NCBI RefSeq assembly: GCF_018403185.1
Contig: NZ_BOSE01000008.1
Coordinates: forward strand, 62,001 to 126,000
Length of the DNA stretch: 64,000 bases
Direction of reading: 5' to 3'
From: Paenibacillus montaniterrae
GTDB taxonomy: Bacteria; Bacillota; Bacilli; Paenibacillales; Paenibacillaceae
In this document: positions 1 to 9,036 of the stretch, piece by piece
Layout of the letters: every line of letters begins with the position of its first letter
How positions within the stretch are numbered: the first letter of the stretch is position 1
Program-made: the position numbers and the translations under genes
Notes under the pieces: model-generated
Told to the model about the DNA's origin: nothing
What the model saw: the letters and a program-made list of their open reading frames with translations, nothing else
The model's database searches: none

Positions 1-2619
1 ATCAAAGGCAACTGCATAGCGCAAGCGGCTGCTTCTCGTCAGCGGGTTTGAAGGAGCAATGTACAAAGTCAGCTCATAATCTGCTTCCTCCGTTGTATAC
101 AACAAATATTCAATATAAGGCGCCTGCCCAGGCTCTGCAAAATTTGCGGTAGATGGGAACAGCTTGAGCGTAGACAAGGCCTTGCCATAATGTTCAAGCA
201 CTTCCCAGCTTGTACCGTCTGTGCTGACTCGCTTATGCGTATGCTCCGCTTCAATTGCAATAATGCCGTCAGCTTCAATGAATGCTCCATCCGGCAACGC
301 AGAGGTATCAATATACTCAGCGGCAAGCTGGATATCGATCCGCTGCCCGGCACCGATTAGCGTCACTACGCCGCTGTCACTGTGCGAAAGCCGCTTCCAA
401 TCCACTGTTACCGTAATTTCTGCTCCCTGTTCAATCAGTCCAGAGGAAGGCTGGCAGACCAGCCAGTTTGCATCCGTTACGATTTCAAATTGGAACGGAA
501 CGTCCCCTCCGTTGCTAACCGTCAGCTTGCGCGTTTGAGGCTGCAGCTGATTAATGTGCGGTAGCGTGGCTGCTCCGGAAATTATGCCTTCCGCGCTTCC
601 CTCTGCGTGCACAATCATAAGCGACTTGCCTGCTAGTAGCGCTGCCGACTTAACTTGCGGATACTGCCAGCCGTCGGCATTCCAGTTTACGTAGCCAATA
701 TGAGGCGAAGACATCATGCCGCGCCACTTGCCTCCAGCAATTTCATGATTATAAAAATGCTCGAGTGCCTGATCGCGCTCAATCGTTGCTTCCACCAGCT
801 TGGCATAGTGATTGGCCAGCTGGCTATGATAAGGCGCTTGACTTAACCAATGGTTGTAGCCCGCATAAATGTTCATCTTCTTCACATTAGCTGATGCAGC
901 AGCCGGGAAATAGACAAGCTGGTCATACGCGTCCTTATGCTGATCAGCGATTCGCAATCTGCATTCCTCGGCCCGCTGCTCCAGCTCTATAGCTTGCTGC
1001 AGCACGCGCTCCGCTTCTTTAAATTGCGTAATGCTGTACGTATCCGGGTAGGTGACCTCCGGCTTGCGCGCGCCATTCATCCGTGTATAATCAGCGAGAA
1101 TTTGCGCAATGTCTGCTACCGTTTGCGAATCGGTTGTATGAGCAAACTGCTGCGCCGTCCATTTTTGCAAAAATTGCTGCGTGCGATTCAGCTTGCCTGT
1201 TCCCCAGCCTTCAAAATCATAAGCCAGCTCCATGAAATAAGACAACGGCAGCTCATTCGGCTTTAAGTCGCCAACATTGACTATCCATATGTCGCGAATA
1301 CCGTAATCATAAGCCATCGTCATCTGCTCCCACACCTTTTCAAGCGGAGTCGTATTTACCCACTCGTAGGAGCGTGGACCGCCGTGATAATCAAAATGAT
1401 AGTAAATGCCCCAGCCAGCACAGCGAGCCCGATCCTCCTCCAGCGGCAGCGTGCGCATATTACCAAAATTATCATCCGACAGCATAATCGTCACATCGTT
1501 CAGCACATCCCAATGCTTCAGGCCTGCCACCTGCTCATTGCCATGCCAAAACTTTTCTACCTCTTTATATACGACCAGCATTTGCGGCGCATCCGCCAAG
1601 CCATGCTTCTGCAAAATTTGCTTCTGTGTCAGGATAACATCCTTAAGGCGATCAATGTTCTTTTCCAGCGTTCCGCCCAGCTCGGAATCACGCTCGCCTC
1701 GCATGCCAAGCGTAATAATGCTTTCCAGCGACTTGTTGCGAATAACGCCGTCCTCCCAAAACCGTGTAATCGCTTCACGATTGACATCAAAATCCCATTC
1801 GTTGCTATCCGAGTAGCGCTTATAAGTCTTTTGCCACTCCTCGCCGGCACGAAACAGCGGCTCATGATGCGAGGTGCCCATCACGATGCCGTATGCATCA
1901 GCCAGCTCGGCATTAGCAAGCGGATAGCTTTGTCCATCCTCGCTAAACACAGCACTCCACATCGCAGGCCATAAATAGTTGCCATTCAACCGCAAAATCA
2001 ATTCAAAAATCGGCTTATACATATGCTCATTGAAGCCGCCGCAATGATTCATCGCCCACGATCCAAGCGAAGGCCACTCATCATTGAGGAAAAAGCCTCT
2101 ATATTTAATAGACGGCTGCTTCGACACATAGCTTAGCTCGCTCAGCGGAATTTGCAGCTGCTCAGTCTGAGCAGGCTTGACATCGCCCCAGTATACCCAT
2201 GGGCTGACGCCTATTAACCCCGACAGATGGTAAATGCCGTAAAAGGTGCCGCGCTTATCTGCGCCAGCAATAACAATCGCCCGTCCTATATTGGCAAAGG
2301 GCTGTTCAATTACTTCGATCAGAAATGTTTCCCGCTTGCGCTCCCATGCCGCCAGCTTGCCCTGCGCGGCAAGCTGATCAATAAGACGGCTGCTGCCTGC
2401 CGTCCCTACAATAATCGCATATTCGCTGGCAAGCGAATGATCCGTCACAATGACTGGCTTGCTGCCGCTTACCAATTCAACATCGCCTGCAAAGGATTGC
2501 GCAACCAGCTTCAGCCCTTTCGCATCTGCTCCGCTATCATCCATATAAACAGGAGTAGCCTTGCCATTGCTGACAAGCGTAAAATGTGTATGCTGCTGTT
2601 CATTTCGTCCAGTATTCAT
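1..2619 (-). CDS. GH115 glycosidase (xylan alpha-1,2-glucuronidase-like), partial at left edge
   Basis: An open frame of 873 codons on the minus strand runs off the left edge, so the C-terminus is missing. The start is ATG with GGAGG nine bases upstream. Landmarks in order are FYGIYHLSGLIGVSPWVYWG (about residue 120), RGFFLNDEWPSLG (about 155), NGNYLWPAMW, GIVMGTSHHEPL and DDNFGNMRTLP, then a C-terminal beta-rich part. These match glycoside hydrolase family 115, whose members remove (methyl)glucuronic acid from xylan; family proteins are usually somewhat over 900 residues, so most of the protein is here. No signal peptide is visible, so it probably acts in the cytoplasm on imported oligosaccharides. 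It stands alone downstream of the met operon. The family call is firm; the exact substrate is inferred. Confidence 0.88.
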   Translation of the reverse strand, partial: MNTGRNEQQHTHFTLVSNGKATPVYMDDSGADAKGLKLVAQSFAGDVELVSGSKPVIVTDHSLASEYAIIVGTAGSSRLIDQLAAQGKLAAWERKRETFLIEVIEQPFANIGRAIVIAGADKRGTFYGIYHLSGLIGVSPWVYWGDVKPAQTEQLQIPLSELSYVSKQPSIKYRGFFLNDEWPSLGSWAMNHCGGFNEHMYKPIFELILRLNGNYLWPAMWSAVFSEDGQSYPLANAELADAYGIVMGTSHHEPLFRAGEEWQKTYKRYSDSNEWDFDVNREAITRFWEDGVIRNKSLESIITLGMRGERDSELGGTLEKNIDRLKDVILTQKQILQKHGLADAPQMLVVYKEVEKFWHGNEQVAGLKHWDVLNDVTIMLSDDNFGNMRTLPLEEDRARCAGWGIYYHFDYHGGPRSYEWVNTTPLEKVWEQMTMAYDYGIRDIWIVNVGDLKPNELPLSYFMELAYDFEGWGTGKLNRTQQFLQKWTAQQFAHTTDSQTVADIAQILADYTRMNGARKPEVTYPDTYSITQFKEAERVLQQAIELEQRAEECRLRIADQHKDAYDQLVYFPAAASANVKKMNIYAGYNHWLSQAPYHSQLANHYAKLVEATIERDQALEHFYNHEIAGGKWRGMMSSPHIGYVNWNADGWQYPQVKSAALLAGKSLMIVHAEGSAEGIISGAATLPHINQLQPQTRKLTVSNGGDVPFQFEIVTDANWLVCQPSSGLIEQGAEITVTVDWKRLSHSDSGVVTLIGAGQRIDIQLAAEYIDTSALPDGAFIEADGIIAIEAEHTHKRVSTDGTSWEVLEHYGKALSTLKLFPSTANFAEPGQAPYIEYLLYTTEEADYELTLYIAPSNPLTRSSRLRYAVAFD

Positions 2620-2806
2620 CCTGTATGTCCTCCATACCAAGTAATTTTGCTTACGCTCTGGAGACTTGATTGCAATAAAGCTGGCCCTTCAAGCTGCCAT
2701 ACTTCAGCATTATAGCGGCTTTCTGCAAAATGTAACCATAGAGGATTAAAGGATTATTTGTAATAATTAAAGATGTTTTGCGAAAATGCTGATTACAGCT
2801 TTATAC

Positions 2807-3646
2807 CTAGAATGCTGGAATCGCTGTTTCATCATAATTGTCTTGCAAAAACTGTCGTACTGGCTCACTCGTCATCGCTTTAGCCAGCTTCTGAATCGGC
2901 TCGGAATCTACATTATCCTTGCGGGCAACAAGCGTAATTGCGAAATCATTTTCCACGCCTTCAGTTAAAAGCGCGTCATGCTTAGGCGTTAAGCCAAGCG
3001 GAGCAGCATAGGCAGGCGTCATCACGACAGCATCCGCATCATCATACATCCGCGCCAGCATGAGCAGATCGATTTCCTCAAATTTATAGTTTTTAGGATT
3101 TTCTATTATATCGCCCTGAGTATAGAAGCTTCCTGTTTTCTCCTTCAGCGTTATAACGCCGTGCTGCGCCAACAGTGATAAAGAGCGATCAACGTTGGAA
3201 ACATCGTTAGCAATCGCAATAACAGCTCCTTCAGGCAGCTCGTCCATCGAGGAATAGTTTTTCGCATAGACCCCATAATTGGCAAAGTAGATCGGCACAA
3301 CCGACACTAGCTCAGCATCATTGTTGCGGTTGAATTCCTCCATATACGGAACATGCTGAAAGAAGTTGGCATCGACCTCATTGGCCGCAAGCGCAGTATT
3401 CGGCTGCACATTATCGCTCAGCACTACGAGCTCCAGCTCGATTCCTTCCTTAGCCAACTCAGGCTTGACCAGCTCCAAAATTTCCGTCATTGGCGGTATT
3501 AAAGATGCTACCTTCAACGTAACCGGTTGATTGTTAGCCGAACCCGCTCCATTTTGATTTTGAGATTGATTACTTTCCTTGTCAGCTTGTCCACAAGCTG
3601 TTAAAACAACTACACATAGCAGTATGGTATACAGTATTTTTTTCAT
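2807..3646 (-). CDS. metQ: Methionine ABC transporter substrate-binding lipoprotein MetQ
   Basis: A 279-residue protein with a lipoprotein signal peptide (MKKILYTILLCVVVLTAC, lipobox LTAC) and an NLPA-family body, including LKVASLIPPMTEILELVKPE and ANEVDANFFQHVPYMEEF. The family binds L- or D-methionine on the outer face of the membrane and hands it to MetNI. It is the last gene of the minus-strand order DUF1697-metN-metI-metQ, starting 19 bases after metI. AGAGGA precedes the ATG. No clear terminator was found downstream. Confidence 0.9.
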   Translation of the reverse strand: MKKILYTILLCVVVLTACGQADKESNQSQNQNGAGSANNQPVTLKVASLIPPMTEILELVKPELAKEGIELELVVLSDNVQPNTALAANEVDANFFQHVPYMEEFNRNNDAELVSVVPIYFANYGVYAKNYSSMDELPEGAVIAIANDVSNVDRSLSLLAQHGVITLKEKTGSFYTQGDIIENPKNYKFEEIDLLMLARMYDDADAVVMTPAYAAPLGLTPKHDALLTEGVENDFAITLVARKDNVDSEPIQKLAKAMTSEPVRQFLQDNYDETAIPAF

Positions 3647-3665
3647 GCTGTCCTCTCTCCGATCT

Positions 3666-4331
3666 CTATCTTTTATCTATCTTTCTGGCAACGGTTGTGC
3701 CAACAAATTGAAGCAGCTGCACAATAATCACCATAATGATCATAACATAAAGCATCAAATCAGTCTTAAATTGCTGGTAGCCATAGCGAATCGCAAAATC
3801 TCCGATACCGCCGCCTCCGACAATGCCCATCACTGTTGAATACGAAATAAAGCTAACCGTCGAGGTCGTAAGCCCAAACACAAGGCCCGAACGCGCCTCT
3901 ACATAAAGGAATTTGAAAATAACATCCTTTACGGAAGCCCCCATCGCAACGGCTGCCTCCAATACGCCCCTGGGCACATCCAGCATCGACTGCTCAGCCA
4001 GCCGAGAATAATGCGCGATCGCGATAATCGCAAGCGGAACGGTAGCAGCTGCAGTGCCAATTGCTGTGCCGATAAGCAATCTGGTGAACGGGATTAAAAA
4101 GACAACAAGCAATAAAAAGGGAATTGAGCGAACGATATTGACTAGCGTGTCGAGTATGGAATAGACCCACTTGTTTTCCAGCAAGCTTCCTTTTCTGCAC
4201 AGAAAAAGAAAGGTTCCAATCGGCAAACCGATCAATACGGCTGCCACGACCGAGACCCCCACCATAACGAACGTTTCTCCCAAGGCTTCTACGATTTCGG
4301 ACTGATATTGCCGCAATACATCAGGTATCAT
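3666..4331 (-). CDS. metI: Methionine ABC transporter permease MetI
   Basis: A 221-residue inner-membrane permease with about five membrane spans. The loop AAVAMGASVKDVIFKFLYVEA is the EAA-type contact with the ATPase, and the N-terminal ETFVMVGVSVVAAVLIGLPIG and C-terminal GGGGIGDFAIRYGYQQF are typical of MetI. Its ATG overlaps the metN stop (ATGA at 4328-4331), which indicates translational coupling. With MetN and MetQ it forms an importer for methionine and related compounds. Confidence 0.93.
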   Translation of the reverse strand: MIPDVLRQYQSEIVEALGETFVMVGVSVVAAVLIGLPIGTFLFLCRKGSLLENKWVYSILDTLVNIVRSIPFLLLVVFLIPFTRLLIGTAIGTAAATVPLAIIAIAHYSRLAEQSMLDVPRGVLEAAVAMGASVKDVIFKFLYVEARSGLVFGLTTSTVSFISYSTVMGIVGGGGIGDFAIRYGYQQFKTDLMLYVMIIMVIIVQLLQFVGTTVARKIDKR

Positions 4332-5068
4332 CCGCCCCCCTCCCCCTTCAGCTGCTCCACAAAGCTTTGAGGGCTTTTTTCCAAATGCTGAACGCCTTGC
4401 GGCTCAATCGCCAGCGTATCGTAAATCTCGCCTTCTGCCATAACGGAAACGCGATTGCAGATGCTTTTGATCACTTCCATCTCATGACTGACGATGACAA
4501 TGGTTACACCCAGCTCTTTATTGATCTTATCTAGCACACTTAATATTTCCGCCGTCGTGCTCGCATCAAGCGAGGAGGTCGGCTCGTCGCATAATAAAAC
4601 CTGCGGACTGCTTGCTAACGCCCTGGCAATTGCGATCCGCTGCTTTTGCCCGCCGCTTAGCTGCGCCGGATATTTATCTGCTGCATGTCCAAGTCCAACA
4701 AAATCAAGGCACTCCATAACACGCGCTTTTCGCTCATGACGAGGAAAATCAACTAGCTGCAATGGAATAAGCACATTTTGATATGCGGTTTTATTGGCTA
4801 GCAAATTAAACTGCTGAAAAATCATCCCGATTGCTTTTCGCGCCTGACGAAGCTCAGCCTGGCTTAAGCTCGTTAGCAGCTGGCCATTTACTTCAACCTC
4901 GCCCGAATCGGGTGTGTCCAATATGTTCATAAGCCGCAGCAAAGTCGATTTTCCCGCTCCACTGGCGCCAATAATGCCGTAAATTTCGCTGCTATTGATC
5001 GTTAACGATACCGACTTGATTGCCTGAAATTGTGCAAAGCTTTTGCTAACATTGGTAAGTTTAATCAT
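4328..5068 (-). CDS. metN: Methionine ABC transporter ATPase MetN, short form without NIL domain
   Basis: An ABC ATPase of 246 residues: Walker A GASGAGKS (34-41), signature LSGGQ (137-141), Walker B VLLCDEPTSSLD (158-169) and the switch histidine in IVSHEME. It powers methionine import through MetI. Usual MetN proteins have about 340 residues with a C-terminal NIL domain that binds methionine and inhibits transport from the inside. Here the frame ends soon after the ATPase core, in the overlap with metI, so the NIL domain is absent. The start overlaps the upstream DUF1697 stop (ATGA at 5065-5068). Assignment rests on the fold plus linkage to metI and metQ. Confidence 0.85.
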   Translation of the reverse strand: MIKLTNVSKSFAQFQAIKSVSLTINSSEIYGIIGASGAGKSTLLRLMNILDTPDSGEVEVNGQLLTSLSQAELRQARKAIGMIFQQFNLLANKTAYQNVLIPLQLVDFPRHERKARVMECLDFVGLGHAADKYPAQLSGGQKQRIAIARALASSPQVLLCDEPTSSLDASTTAEILSVLDKINKELGVTIVIVSHEMEVIKSICNRVSVMAEGEIYDTLAIEPQGVQHLEKSPQSFVEQLKGEGGG

Positions 5069-5613
5069 TTGCTAGCCGCTTGCTGCATCAGCTCGTAAAT
5101 TTTACGAGTAGTGTTAATGTTGCGGATCGTCATTTTCTTGTAGAGCTCCGTTCCGATAATTTTGCTTAGCCCGCTTTTCGTAACGTTTTCTTTCGCGATA
5201 GACCATACAATCGCACCCTTTACATAGCGCACGGTATCAATTTCAGGCTTAATGGTCAGCTGCTCCAAGGTTGCTTCATGATCGACCTCTTCCCAAAGAA
5301 ACATCACATCGCATTTCATGAATGCATCATTGGTCCAGTGATCAGGAATATCCTTCATCATCGCCGCGTATTGCTCGATACTGCGAATGACCACTTTAAT
5401 TTGCAGTCGAAAATCGTTGGCAATCGATTGCTCCAATAAATGGACCAGTTCATGCTGTGACAGCCCGTCCTGTTCAAATATAACATTGCCGGTATTAATA
5501 TAGGTGACGACGTTGTTCATTCCGGCTTGTTCAAAGCTTTCCTTCAGCTGCTTCATATCGACTTTATTATTTCCGCCTACATTAATTCCTCGCAGTAATG
5601 CCACATAAATCAT
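5065..5613 (-). CDS. DUF1697 family protein
   Basis: A 182-residue protein starting MIYVALLRGINVGGNNKVDM, followed by GMNNVVTYINTGNVIFE, the N-terminal signature of the DUF1697 family. Function is unknown. It heads the methionine-uptake operon, with its stop overlapping the metN start by four bases, so it is translated with metN; whether it has any role in methionine metabolism cannot be told. The start has a strong AAGGGGGG site. No S-box or T-box leader was found in the 130 bases upstream. Confidence 0.85.
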   Translation of the reverse strand: MIYVALLRGINVGGNNKVDMKQLKESFEQAGMNNVVTYINTGNVIFEQDGLSQHELVHLLEQSIANDFRLQIKVVIRSIEQYAAMMKDIPDHWTNDAFMKCDVMFLWEEVDHEATLEQLTIKPEIDTVRYVKGAIVWSIAKENVTKSGLSKIIGTELYKKMTIRNINTTRKIYELMQQAASK

Positions 5614-5746
5614 TAAAGCGTCCCCCCTTTATTACAGTATAAGCGATAACCAACCCAACCAAAACAGTTCTGCTCTGTTCGTTAAGCTAGCATGCGAAAA
5701 ACGGCCAACTCGTTATACTGTACATATGCGCGTTTTGAGTGGAGCG

Positions 5747-6973
5747 CTAGACCCGTTTAAACAAAATTGAGGCGTTATGTCCGCCAAAGCCAAACCCATT
5801 AGATATGGCATAGCTTACATCGCTGTCAATCGCTTGATTCGGCACATAGTCCAGATCACATTCCTCATCCTCCGCCGTTAAATTAATGGTCGGAGGTATT
5901 TTTCCTGTTTGCATAGCTTTCAACGTAATAATAGCTTCTATGCCGCCGGCTGCACCAAACAAATGGCCTGTCATCGACTTGGTCGCACTGACTTTTACAC
6001 GATAAGCATCTGTATGGAACACAGCTTTAATTGCTTTTGTTTCAGACTTATCGCCTTCTGCCGTGCCCGTTGCGTGCGCATTAATATAGTCGATCTGAGC
6101 AGGCAATATCCCCGCCATATCAAGCGCAAGCTTCATTGCTTTCGCTGCTCCGTTATAATCAGGACTTGTAATATGAAACGCATCTGTAGTTGCACCGTAT
6201 CCTACGATCTCACCAAGTATGTGCGCCCCGCGTTGCTGGGCATGCTCCATTTCCTCCAGCAGCAAAATTCCCGCGCCTTCCGACATTACAAAGCCATCTC
6301 TCCTCTTATCGAATGGTCGGCTCGCTTGCTGCGGATGCTCATTGTGAGTGGACATAGCCTTCATATTGCTAAAACCAGAAAATGCAAATTCATTTATCGA
6401 GGCTTCAGCCCCGCCAGCTATCACTGCATCAGTATATCCGTGCTTTATGCTTAAAAATCCTTCGCCAATTGCTTGGTTCGACGTTGCGCAAGCGGCTACG
6501 GGAGAAAAGCTGGGTCCTTTGAAGCCTGTTTTAATCGCGATAATCCCCGCCGCCATGTTGCTGATCATCATCGGCACCATGAACGGAGAAACTCTTTTGC
6601 TTCCTTTACTTATAAATTGTTCATGATTTTTCAGTATTGTACCTATACCGCCAATTCCTGAACCTACATAAATACCAACTCTATCCTTTGCAAAGCTGGT
6701 TTCTTCTATATTTGCCATATCCAGAGCTTGCTTGGCTGCAGCGTAAGCATACTGCACGAACAAGTCATATTTGTTAAGCTCTTTTACATCAAAGTAATCT
6801 GAAGCATTAAAATGCTCTACTGTGCCTGCAATTTGCGAAGGGAGCGCTGCGAAAGCCGGGTCACTGAGCCTTTTAATTCCGCTCTTTCCGTTCAACACAT
6901 TATTCCACAAGCTTTCAGCATCATTGCCTGACGGAGATATAACACCATATCCTGTAACTACAACTCTTCTCAT
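5747..6973 (-). CDS. fabF: 3-oxoacyl-[acyl-carrier-protein] synthase II
   Basis: A 408-residue condensing enzyme that extends acyl-ACP with malonyl-ACP in fatty-acid elongation. The Cys-His-His triad is intact: C162 in AACATSNQ, H300 in INAHATGT and H337 in KSMTGHLFGAAG, with K332. Length and N-terminus (MRRVVVTGYGVISPSG) are standard for FabF. It lies directly behind a TetR gene (one-base gap) with its ribosome-binding site inside the end of that gene. No acpP or other fab gene is next to it, so it could be an accessory copy with a special substrate. Confidence 0.92.
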   Translation of the reverse strand: MRRVVVTGYGVISPSGNDAESLWNNVLNGKSGIKRLSDPAFAALPSQIAGTVEHFNASDYFDVKELNKYDLFVQYAYAAAKQALDMANIEETSFAKDRVGIYVGSGIGGIGTILKNHEQFISKGSKRVSPFMVPMMISNMAAGIIAIKTGFKGPSFSPVAACATSNQAIGEGFLSIKHGYTDAVIAGGAEASINEFAFSGFSNMKAMSTHNEHPQQASRPFDKRRDGFVMSEGAGILLLEEMEHAQQRGAHILGEIVGYGATTDAFHITSPDYNGAAKAMKLALDMAGILPAQIDYINAHATGTAEGDKSETKAIKAVFHTDAYRVKVSATKSMTGHLFGAAGGIEAIITLKAMQTGKIPPTINLTAEDEECDLDYVPNQAIDSDVSYAISNGFGFGGHNASILFKRV

Positions 6974-6974
6974 A

Positions 6975-7541
6975 TTAGTTTTCCACCTTGTCTTCCAAAA
7001 AAGTATAGAACTGCTTTTTTACCGCAGCCACCGTCTCCGCAAATAGCGCTTCCCCAACAATTCTGCGATACTGTAATGCTCCTTTTATGCTCATCAGAGT
7101 TGACACGACTAGTTCATCGTGTTTACTGGCTGGTGCATATTCTTTTACTAAATCGCCCAGCAGTTCAATTTCATACAAGCTAAGATGCTTAATTTTCGCT
7201 TTAAGCTGCTCTGACAAATTTTCGTAATCTGACTGCAAGCTTAATATCGGACATATTTCATCCGTCGCTATTGTATTTACTCTACTTTCTATAAAAGACC
7301 ACGGATGTCCCTTACCTTCTTTAATAGCATGCAGGCATTGCTCAAAGCTCATAAAAAGCTTCTTTTCTATTAACTCGCAAACTGCAATTCCGAGATCATC
7401 CTTCTTCTCAAAATGATAGTGTACAGCAGCCTTGGTCATCTGCATCTCTCTGGCAATATCCGCATAACTAAAAGATGAAAAGCTGCGGCATCTAATTAAA
7501 CGTAGAGCATAATTTATAATTTCCTCTCTCTTGGCAGCCAC
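6975..7541 (-). CDS. TetR family regulator of the fabF unit
   Basis: A protein of about 188 residues with a TetR N-terminal helix-turn-helix (YADIAREMQMTKAAVHYHFEKK) and a ligand-binding C-terminal half unlike any I can name. I prefer the GTG at 7541 because GAAGGTGAG lies just before it; a GTG at 7556 is also open. Upstream are a good promoter (7591-7619) and a palindrome just after its -10 box (7563-7584), which suggests self-repression. The fabF gene follows after one base, so the regulator probably controls that enzyme in response to a lipid or acyl signal; this is inference. Confidence 0.85.
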   Translation of the reverse strand: MAAKREEIINYALRLIRCRSFSSFSYADIAREMQMTKAAVHYHFEKKDDLGIAVCELIEKKLFMSFEQCLHAIKEGKGHPWSFIESRVNTIATDEICPILSLQSDYENLSEQLKAKIKHLSLYEIELLGDLVKEYAPASKHDELVVSTLMSIKGALQYRRIVGEALFAETVAAVKKQFYTFLEDKVEN

Positions 7542-7562
7542 GTACTCACCTTCCACATCTAA

Positions 7563-7584
7563 TTACTTACTAGTAGGTAAGTTA
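7563..7584. promoter_or_regulatory. TetR-type operator palindrome
   Basis: TTACTTAC-TAGTAG-GTAAGTTA: eight-base arms matching at seven of eight positions around a TAGTAG core. It sits a few bases downstream of the -10 box of the tetR-fabF promoter, the usual place for an autorepressor site. Confidence 0.7.
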
Positions 7585-7590
7585 GTGCTT

Positions 7591-7619
7591 ATTAAACCAT
7601 ATGGCAAATAAAAAATCAA
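7591..7619 (-). promoter_or_regulatory. SigA-type promoter of tetR-fabF
   Basis: Read on the minus strand: -35 TTGATT (7619-7614), a 17-base spacer, and -10 TTTAAT (7596-7591). It points at the tetR gene with the palindrome at 7563-7584 just downstream. Confidence 0.6.
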
Positions 7620-7753
7620 CCATTCCATGCCTCTCTAAAAAACTTTATAGACAGACTTCAATCTTTTCGAACACCTGCCTGACTCTCCGCATATAGTATT
7701 CATGAATGTATTTCGGTTTTCGGATATACAACGAAAAGAAATGAGGGATCGAT

Positions 7754-8356
7754 TTGAAATTCAGCTTTTTAAGCCCTGCCTACAACAGCGCTGAGTGGAT
7801 CATTACTATGCTGGACAGCATCCCGAAGGAATACGCCTATGAAATTATTGTTTGCGAAGACGGATCAACGGACCAAACGTTGGAGTTGTTGCGCAACTAT
7901 CAAAAAAGCTGTCCGCAGTTGAACATATTAGAAAACGAAACGAATAGAGGGGCAAGTTATTCCTATAATCGCTGTATTGCTGAAGCAAGCGGCGATTACA
8001 TTGGCATAATTGACAGCGATGATATGTATTTGCCGACAATCCGCGATGTTTTGCGGCAAATTGACGGCACTTATGATATTTATTACTACAACATGCTTAC
8101 TAAGGATGGCCAGCAATTTGTTATTAATGAGCAAAACCGCTATGGCTGGTGCGGTCAATTCAAAATTATAAGAAGAAGCAAGATTGGCCCGGCCGTCTTT
8201 ACGTTAAGAAGCGATATGGCTGGCGATTGCGATTTTAACCGCATGCTTTTAAGTCAAAATCCTTCACGCATATATACTGGCATTTTCGCGTACTGGTACA
8301 ACTATCCACGCGAAAATTCCGAGTACGATTTATTTCGCCGCGGTCTGAAGTCGTAA
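7754..8356 (+). CDS. GT2 family glycosyltransferase (twin 1)
   Basis: A short GT-A fold glycosyltransferase of 200 residues. The N-terminal MKFSFLSPAYNSAEW and EIIVCEDGSTDQT bind the nucleotide sugar, and IIDSDDMY holds the metal-binding DxD-like motif. No membrane span is present. The start is TTG with GAGGG six bases upstream; no better ATG fits the conserved N-terminus. The next gene encodes a close relative, so the pair arose by tandem duplication. Donor sugar and acceptor are unknown. Linked sugar-nucleotide genes point to a cell-surface glycan. Confidence 0.85.
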   Translation: MKFSFLSPAYNSAEWIITMLDSIPKEYAYEIIVCEDGSTDQTLELLRNYQKSCPQLNILENETNRGASYSYNRCIAEASGDYIGIIDSDDMYLPTIRDVLRQIDGTYDIYYYNMLTKDGQQFVINEQNRYGWCGQFKIIRRSKIGPAVFTLRSDMAGDCDFNRMLLSQNPSRIYTGIFAYWYNYPRENSEYDLFRRGLKS

Positions 8357-8384
8357 GCTGACCAGGCAGAAAGGTGTTGAATTT

Positions 8385-8984
8385 ATGAAAATCAGCTTCT
8401 TGTCACCAGCCTACAACAGCGCAGACTGGATCAAAACGATGCTCGATAGTATACCAAGAGAATATGCTTATGAAATTATCGTCTGCAACGACGCGTCGAC
8501 GGATGAGACTGAAAGCATTTTACTCGATTATCAACAGCACTGTCCGCAATTAAAAATTATTAAAAATGAAACCAATATTGGTGCCAGCAAATCCTATAAT
8601 CGACTGATTGAAGAAGCGACAGGAGATTATATCGCAATTATAGACAGCGATGATTGTTATTTGCCGTCAATAAGAGATGTGCTGGCTCAAGTCAATGGCG
8701 ACTTTGACATCTACTACTACAACATGATGACAAGGGAAGGAGCAGTACTGAGAAAGCAGCCATCGGATGGATATCTTTGGCCCGGCCAATTCAAAATTAT
8801 CCGCAGAAGCTTTATTGGCGATGCCCGGTTTGTCACCAGAAAAGAATACGCCGGGGACTGGGATTTTAATAGCGCATTAATTAACAAACGACCTGTTTGC
8901 AAATTTACCGATATTATCGCCTACTGGTACAACTACCCTAGAGTGAATTCGGAATCGGATTTGCATCAGCGTGGACTAAAGTAG
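8385..8984 (+). CDS. GT2 family glycosyltransferase (twin 2)
   Basis: A 199-residue paralogue of the preceding gene, alignable end to end without large gaps, with SFLSPAYNSADW, EIIVCNDASTDET and IIDSDDCY. It starts with ATG after AAGGTG. Differences gather in the acceptor half (for example DGYLWPGQFKIIRRSFIG against NRYGWCGQFKIIRRSKIG), so the twins may add sugars to different acceptors or positions. It is 28 bases behind its twin and 52 bases ahead of the CapE-like gene, in one apparent operon. Confidence 0.85.
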   Translation: MKISFLSPAYNSADWIKTMLDSIPREYAYEIIVCNDASTDETESILLDYQQHCPQLKIIKNETNIGASKSYNRLIEEATGDYIAIIDSDDCYLPSIRDVLAQVNGDFDIYYYNMMTREGAVLRKQPSDGYLWPGQFKIIRRSFIGDARFVTRKEYAGDWDFNSALINKRPVCKFTDIIAYWYNYPRVNSESDLHQRGLK

Positions 8985-9036
8985 CGCTCTGTAAAATAGT
9001 GCTCAACTATTAGAATGACGGAAAGGTGCCCAATCT

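Noticed and set aside
5614..5746. Possible S-box (SAM) riboswitch ahead of the methionine operon
   Set aside because: No S-box core, terminator hairpin or T run was found in this short region, and its length is too small for a full S-box.
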